Shown in pieces: positions 59,950-64,000 of a DNA stretch of 64,000 bases. The stretch's first letter is position 1, and each line of letters begins with the position of its first letter. The stretch comes from Acidovorax soli (GTDB lineage: Bacteria; Pseudomonadota; Gammaproteobacteria; Burkholderiales; Burkholderiaceae_C), in contig NZ_JACHLK010000002.1 in the NCBI RefSeq assembly GCF_014207955.1, forward strand, positions 186,001-250,000, in the 5' to 3' direction. Made by a program: the position numbers and the translations under genes. A model generated the notes under the pieces. That model was not told the origin of the DNA, searched no databases, and worked only from the letters and a program-made list of their open reading frames with translations.

Positions 59950-60855
59950 CTATTTCGCGCCCTGTGCAGCAGGCTCCGTGGCCGCCGTCCGCGGCCGGCT
60001 GCCCTGCAGGTTCATCGCGGCTGCGGCCAGCAAAATGGCGGCGGCGCCCAGCCACTGCGCGGGCTGCAGCCGGTGACTAAAGGCGATGAAGTCCACGGCA
60101 ATGGCCACCACCGGGTAGATGAAGGACAGCGCGCCCTGCAGGTAGGTGGGCAGCTTTTGCACCGCGCCATAGAGCAGGATGTACATGATGCCGGTGTGCA
60201 CGACGCCCACGGTGACCAGCAGCAGCCAGGTGCGCGGCTCCCGCGGCAGGTCGCCGAAGTGGGCGAACGGCGCCAGCATGAGCACGCCCACGCAGACCTG
60301 CACCAGCGCGATCAGGTGCGGCGGCGTGCCCGTGAGCCGCTTGGCGATGACCGAGGCCACGGCCCAGAAGAAGGCCGCGCCCAGCGCCATGCCAATGCCC
60401 AGCGCATAGTTGCTGCCGGCAAAGCTGGCGCCCGGCCGCGCCTGCACGATGAGCAGCATGCCGCCAAAGGCCAGTGCCAGCCAGCCGATCTTGGGCAGGG
60501 TGATGCGCTCGCCAAACAGCAGGGCGCCGAAGGCCACCAGCATGAAGGGCTGGGTGTTGTAGACCGCCGTGGCGATCGAGATCGAGGCATGCGAGTAGGC
60601 GCCGAACAGCAGCAGCCAGTTGGTCACGATGGCCACGCCGCCGAGCGCCGCCCATGCCGCCTGACGCCATGTGAGCACGCCGCGCAGGATGCCCATGGCC
60701 GCGCACACCAGGGCCAGGGTGGCCGCGCCGAAGGCGCAGCGCCAGAACACCACGTCCAGGGCCGGCAGGCCCGATTGCACGACGAACCAACCTATCGTGC
60801 CCGAAATGGCCATGGCACCGCCCATCTCCAGCGTGCCCTGCGTCTTCTTGTCCAT
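59950..60855 (-). CDS. DMT family transporter (EamA type)
   Basis: A 301-residue inner-membrane protein with ten helices in two EamA repeats. The first repeat (GTLEMGGAMAISGTIGWFVVQSG) includes ATAVYNTQPFMLVAFGALLFGERIT. The second begins YALGIGMALGAAFFWAVASVIAKRL and contains YLQGALSFIYPVVAIAVDFIAFSHRL. The ATG at 60855 starts MDKKTQGTLEMGG; a longer upstream reading is less likely. It is divergent from an Lrp/AsnC gene over 131 bases. Lrp/AsnC-exporter pairs are common for amino-acid efflux, so amino-acid export is inferred. Confidence 0.92.
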   Translation of the reverse strand: MDKKTQGTLEMGGAMAISGTIGWFVVQSGLPALDVVFWRCAFGAATLALVCAAMGILRGVLTWRQAAWAALGGVAIVTNWLLLFGAYSHASISIATAVYNTQPFMLVAFGALLFGERITLPKIGWLALAFGGMLLIVQARPGASFAGSNYALGIGMALGAAFFWAVASVIAKRLTGTPPHLIALVQVCVGVLMLAPFAHFGDLPREPRTWLLLVTVGVVHTGIMYILLYGAVQKLPTYLQGALSFIYPVVAIAVDFIAFSHRLQPAQWLGAAAILLAAAAMNLQGSRPRTAATEPAAQGAK

Positions 60856-60986
60856 CACCGTTCCACCTTGTATTCCGATGCACTGAGTGTAGAAAAATGG
60901 CGCTGCCGGGTGAATGGTCAAAACAAGTCGATTGCTCAGATAGTCCTCATAATCGAAGGCATGGCTTGAATCCGGAGTAATTTTCC

Positions 60987-61427
60987 ATGGACTTGGTCGA
61001 TCAATCCATTTTGTCTGTGCTGCATGCGGATGCGCGCACCTCGCTCAAGTTGCTGGCCGAGCGCGTGGGCCTGTCGGCGCCCAGCGTGTCCGAGCGGCTG
61101 CGCCGGCTGGAGGAGCGTGGGGTGATCCGCGCCTTCACGCTCGATATCGAGCCCAGGGCCCTGGGCTACCAGCTGCAGGCCATCGTGCGCATCAAGCCGC
61201 TGCCGGGGCAGTTGGCCGCCGTGGAGCAACTGGTACGCGACACGCCCGAGTTCTGCGAATGCGACAAGGTGACGGGCGACGATTGCTTCATCGCGCGGGT
61301 CTATGTGCGCTCGATCGAGCAGCTCGACAGCGTGCTCGACCGCATCGCCGACAAGGCCGAGACCAGCACCGCGGTGGTCAAGGCACAGACCATACGGCGC
61401 CGGCCACCGCCGTTCACGCCGGGGTAG
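60987..61427 (+). CDS. Lrp/AsnC family transcriptional regulator
   Basis: A 146-residue regulator. The HTH is DQSILSVLHADARTSLKLLAERVGLSAPSVSERLRRLEERG, followed by VIRAFTLDIEPRALGYQLQAIVRIK and the RAM effector domain with CDKVTGDDCFIARVYVRSIEQLDSVLD. The GDDCFIARVYV block is the usual ligand-binding strand. It is divergent from the EamA exporter and probably regulates it in response to an amino acid. CGGAG lies before the ATG. Confidence 0.95.
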   Translation: MDLVDQSILSVLHADARTSLKLLAERVGLSAPSVSERLRRLEERGVIRAFTLDIEPRALGYQLQAIVRIKPLPGQLAAVEQLVRDTPEFCECDKVTGDDCFIARVYVRSIEQLDSVLDRIADKAETSTAVVKAQTIRRRPPPFTPG

Positions 61428-61433
61428 AAGCAG

Positions 61434-62285
61434 TCAGCGGCCCAGCACCTTCGCAAACAGCTCGTTGCGAAAGTGGATGCCCATGCGCGCGAAGGCGCGG
61501 TTGCGGTAGGTCTTGACCGTGGGCACGCCCAGGCCCAGGTCGGCCGCGATGCCCTCGTGCGTCATGCCCTGCAGCACGCGGGCGCAGACGTCGAGTTCGC
61601 GGTCCGTCAGGTCGGGCTGCAGGCGCAGCAGGCGCTCGCGCAGCGCGGGCACCCCCTGGGGGAGGGCTGCCAGGGCGGGCAGCACGGCAGGCTCTGTGCT
61701 CTCTTCCGGCAGCAGTGGCACGGCCTGCGGGCGTGCCAGCGCAATGTGCTTGCGCGCCAGGGCCAGCAGCACCGGGGCCAGGGCCTCGAAATCGCTGATC
61801 TGCCCGTCGCGGAACGCTGCCTGGTGCTGGTGGCGGTAGAAGTTGACGGCGAAGACCGAGCCATCGCTCTCGTAGTCGACCACCGAGACGCGCTCGGCCA
61901 CGCCGTGCGCCTCGTACACGCGCGCGCGGTGCTCGCCCTCGACCTCGCTTGCCGCCACATGGCACAGGCGGGTCAGCGGCTCGGCGGGCATGTCCTCGAA
62001 GGAGCGGCCCCAGGTGCGGTCCTGGCGGTACGGCCCTGACAGGTAGGCCCACCAGCAGTCCTGCGTGGTGTCGGGCACGCCGCGGCTGGCCGACATGAAC
62101 AGGGTGGGCTTGCAGCGCTGGCCTGTGCGGTACACCGACCACGAGGCCGCCGGCAGCACGGGGGCCAGTTCCTCCAGCAAACCGCCGGCAAAGCCGGGCT
62201 CGCCCAGGCGCTGCACCATGCCCGCCACGGCCAGGCTACCGTGGCCTTGCGCTGCAGGGGGAGAAGAGGGAAGCCATTGCCTCAT
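61434..62285 (-). CDS. LuxR-type HTH transcriptional regulator
   Basis: A 283-residue regulator without a receiver domain. The N-terminal 200 residues are a divergent sensory domain (FAGGLLEELAPVLPAASWSVYRTGQ, GPYRQDRTWGRSFEDM, VSVVDYESDGSVFAVNFYRHQ), possibly PAS or GAF-like. The C-terminal HTH reads LTDRELDVCARVLQGMTHEGIAADLGLGVPTVKTYRNRAFARMGI. It is divergent from the DUF3237 gene across a strong palindrome, which probably is its operator. The alignment with Bug-receptor and DUF3237 genes suggests control of a small organic-acid catabolic operon. Confidence 0.92.
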   Translation of the reverse strand: MRQWLPSSPPAAQGHGSLAVAGMVQRLGEPGFAGGLLEELAPVLPAASWSVYRTGQRCKPTLFMSASRGVPDTTQDCWWAYLSGPYRQDRTWGRSFEDMPAEPLTRLCHVAASEVEGEHRARVYEAHGVAERVSVVDYESDGSVFAVNFYRHQHQAAFRDGQISDFEALAPVLLALARKHIALARPQAVPLLPEESTEPAVLPALAALPQGVPALRERLLRLQPDLTDRELDVCARVLQGMTHEGIAADLGLGVPTVKTYRNRAFARMGIHFRNELFAKVLGR

Positions 62286-62318
62286 GGGGTGGGGGTGTGG
62301 GAGATCCGTGTCATCGCG

Positions 62319-62340
62319 CTGTCATCCTCAGGGATGACAG
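62319..62340. promoter_or_regulatory. 22-bp palindrome between LuxR-type and DUF3237 genes
   Basis: CTGTCATCC (62319-62327) and GGATGACAG (62332-62340) are perfect complements around TCAG. A further TGTCATC half-site lies at 62309-62315. The site is in the 116-base divergent region and is the best operator candidate for the adjacent LuxR-type regulator. Confidence 0.6.
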
Positions 62341-62401
62341 GCCCCGGACACAACCGGATTTACGCTAGGTTCATAACTAATTTTGCCGTGAAGAACCGCC
62401 C

Positions 62402-62878
62402 ATGCCCGAGCTGTCCACCCTGCCCGAACCCCGCCTGAAATTCTTTGCCGACCTGCGCGTGCAGGTGGGCGTGCCCCAGGAAGTGGGCCACACCGCCCAT
62501 GGCTTGCGGCGGCTGATCCCCATCACCGGCGGCACGGCAACGGGCGAGGGCTGGACGGCCCGGGTGCTGCCCGGCGGCGCTGACTTCCAGCTCATCGTGA
62601 ACGAGCGGCTTTCCGAGCTCGATGCCCGCTATGTGCTGGAGACCGATGGCGGCGATTTCATCTACGTGCAGAACCGCGCCGTGCGCTCGGGTCCGCCCGA
62701 GCTGATCGCGCGCCTGGTGCGCGGCGAGCCGGTGGACCCGGGGCAGATCTATTTCCGCTGCAGCCCGAGTTTCGAGACCGCCTCGCCCGCGCTGGCCTGG
62801 ATCGCCGAGCGCATGTTCGTGGGCTCCGGCGCGCGCTACCCCGATGCCGTGGCCATGCGCTTCTTCGAGCTGGCCTGA
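62402..62878 (+). CDS. DUF3237 (UPF0311) family protein
   Basis: A 158-residue cytosolic protein with an all-beta layout. Family blocks are LRVQVGVPQEVGHTAHGLRRLIPITGGTATGEGWTARVLPGGADF, LDARYVLETDGGDFIYVQNRAVR and YFRCSPSFETASPALAWIAERMFVGSGARYPDAVAMRFFEL; the last is diagnostic of DUF3237. Its biochemical role is unknown; members are often near aromatic or organic-acid catabolic genes and Bug receptors. It starts the operon that leads to the Bug receptor, 50 bases downstream. Confidence 0.87.
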   Translation: MPELSTLPEPRLKFFADLRVQVGVPQEVGHTAHGLRRLIPITGGTATGEGWTARVLPGGADFQLIVNERLSELDARYVLETDGGDFIYVQNRAVRSGPPELIARLVRGEPVDPGQIYFRCSPSFETASPALAWIAERMFVGSGARYPDAVAMRFFELA

Positions 62879-62928
62879 GATTTTTTCCCTTTCCCCGACT
62901 TTCCTCACAAGAACCACTGGAGACAAGC

Positions 62929-63939
62929 ATGACGAACAAGACTTCCACCACCCCCGCTCGGCGCGCATTGCTGGCCGCTGCAGTCGTGGCAGGCCTGGCG
63001 CCTTGGGCTGCAGCCCAGGCCCAGAATGCCGCCGCCGGCTACCCAGGCAAGCCCGTGCGCATCATCGTGGGCTTTCCGGCCGGCACGGGGCCGGACATCG
63101 TGGCGCGGCTGCTGGCGCAAAAGCTCTCCGAGGCATGGGGCAACCAGGGCGTGATCGTGGACAACAAGCCCGGCGCGGGCGGGTTGATCGCCGCCACCGA
63201 GGCAGCACGCGCCCAGCCCGACGGCTACACCCTGATGCTGGGCGAGACCGGCCAGCTGAGCATTGCCCCGAGCAGCTACAGCAAGCTGCCGTATGCGCCG
63301 CAAAAGGACTTCGTGGCGGTGAGCCAGGTGGTCACCTCGGACTTCGTGCTGCTGGTCAACCCGCAGAAGGTACCGGCGCGCAACGTCAAGGACTTCGTCG
63401 AATGGACCAAGCAGCAGAAGGGCCTGTTCCTGGCCACCTTCGGTGCGGGCACGCCAGGGCACTTCGGCGCCTTCATGTTCGGTGATGCGGTGCAGCTCAA
63501 GCCCGAGCCCGTGCACTACAAGAACACAACCGACGCGCTGGGCGGCCTGTTCAGCGGCGACGTGCAGGGCGTATTCGCCAGCGTCGGGCTGGCCGCCCCC
63601 AATGTGAAGGCCGGCAAGCTGGCCGCCCTGGGCAGCACCGGTGCCACGCGCACCAATGCGCTGCCCGAGGTGCCCACCATCAAGGAGCAGGGCTACGCCA
63701 ACCTGGAATTCTCGTCCTGGTTCGGCATCGTGGCGCCCGCCAAGACCCCGCCCGAGATCGTGGCCAAGCTCAGCGCTGACATCGTCAAGGCCGTGCAGTC
63801 GCCCGAAGGCAAGGCCAAGATGGAAGAGGCCGGTTTCCGCGTCACGGGCACCGGCTCGCAGGAATTCACCAAGGTCATCGCCGCCGACACGGTGACCTGG
63901 GGCAAGGCCGTTGCCGCCACGGGCTTCAAGGCCGATTGA
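62929..63939 (+). CDS. Bug family (tripartite tricarboxylate transporter) substrate-binding protein
   Basis: A 336-residue periplasmic receptor. An RR-containing signal (ARRALLAAAVVAGLAPWAAAQAQ) precedes YPGKPVRIIVGFPAGTGPDIVARLLAQKL and VIVDNKPGAGGLIAATEAARAQPDGYTLML, the Bug signature. The C-terminal part has EVPTIKEQGYANLEFSSWFGIVAPAKTPPEI. GGAGAC precedes the ATG. It follows the DUF3237 gene and precedes another gene with a strong ribosome binding site, so it belongs to a catabolic operon whose enzymes lie beyond the right edge. The ligand is probably a carboxylate. Confidence 0.92.
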   Translation: MTNKTSTTPARRALLAAAVVAGLAPWAAAQAQNAAAGYPGKPVRIIVGFPAGTGPDIVARLLAQKLSEAWGNQGVIVDNKPGAGGLIAATEAARAQPDGYTLMLGETGQLSIAPSSYSKLPYAPQKDFVAVSQVVTSDFVLLVNPQKVPARNVKDFVEWTKQQKGLFLATFGAGTPGHFGAFMFGDAVQLKPEPVHYKNTTDALGGLFSGDVQGVFASVGLAAPNVKAGKLAALGSTGATRTNALPEVPTIKEQGYANLEFSSWFGIVAPAKTPPEIVAKLSADIVKAVQSPEGKAKMEEAGFRVTGTGSQEFTKVIAADTVTWGKAVAATGFKAD

Positions 63940-63989
63940 GCCGGGCAGAACCCCACCGAGAACCACGACAACACCCAAGGAGACACACC

Positions 63990-64000
63990 ATGCCATCCAC
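63990..64000 (+). CDS. Start of the next operon gene (three codons)
   Basis: AAGGAG at 63977-63982 precedes ATG at 63990 at good spacing, and the reading begins MPS. The gene is cut by the window end, so its product is unknown. It should belong to the DUF3237-Bug operon. Confidence 0.6.

Overview
The window looks like chromosomal DNA from a high-GC betaproteobacterium of the Burkholderiales, most likely a Comamonadaceae member close to Acidovorax. This rests on the very high G+C at third codon positions, the Bug-type (tripartite tricarboxylate) solute-binding proteins, the pdh operon with a lipoylated E3, and an intergenic repeat style I associate with that family. No search was run, so the genus is an inference. 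There are no rRNA or tRNA genes, CRISPR arrays, insertion sequences or phage genes. The DNA is tightly packed and most operons are joined by four-base ATGA or GTGA overlaps.

Layout. Positions 1-8817 (minus strand) hold one long operon for ureide or triazine-type nitrogen scavenging: allophanate hydrolase (atzF), a NitT/TauT-type ABC importer, atzG/hpxX, atzE/hpxY, atzH/hpxZ, then a BMP-type ABC importer that runs off the left edge. A GntR-like palindrome lies just upstream of atzF. Positions 9103-11246 carry a histone-deacetylase-fold amidohydrolase coupled to an FAD oxidoreductase. Positions 11407-12564 carry a small ElaB/YqjE/YqjK-like membrane operon.

Positions 12617-18148 encode the most unusual protein: an 1843-residue fusion of a GMC oxidoreductase, an alpha/beta hydrolase with a cysteine at the nucleophile elbow, and a PhoD-like metallophosphoesterase. 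It is divergent, over only 43 bp, from a hybrid sensor kinase (18192-20024). A NarL-type response regulator (20119-20769) follows convergently.

Positions 20968-36280 are housekeeping: pyrD, rpiA, a glutaredoxin-like protein, prlC, folD, a FixLJ-like two-component pair, and the divergent pyruvate dehydrogenase operon aceE-aceF-lpdA, which ends in a strong terminator. Positions 36427-39762 hold four small proteins of DUF4375, unknown, DUF4274 and DUF2199 type, resembling an orphan immunity-type island. Positions 39788-46748 mix orphan solute-binding proteins, MarR, LysR and DeoR regulators, an EamA exporter, a decayed sensor-kinase pseudogene, and a DUF4406-NUDIX pair.

Positions 46992-50575 hold a lipoprotein acylase of the penicillin/AHL acylase family, divergent from a GlxA-type AraC regulator. 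Positions 50583-58434 include an EVE protein, a DUF3592 membrane protein, a SNF2 helicase, and an adaptive-response operon in which an uncharacterised 2OG-Fe(II) oxygenase sits between ada and alkB. The right end (58459-64000) has an AraC-GyrI regulator, an NTF2-like protein, an EamA exporter with a divergent Lrp/AsnC regulator, and a LuxR-type regulator divergent from DUF3237 and Bug-receptor genes across a strong palindrome.
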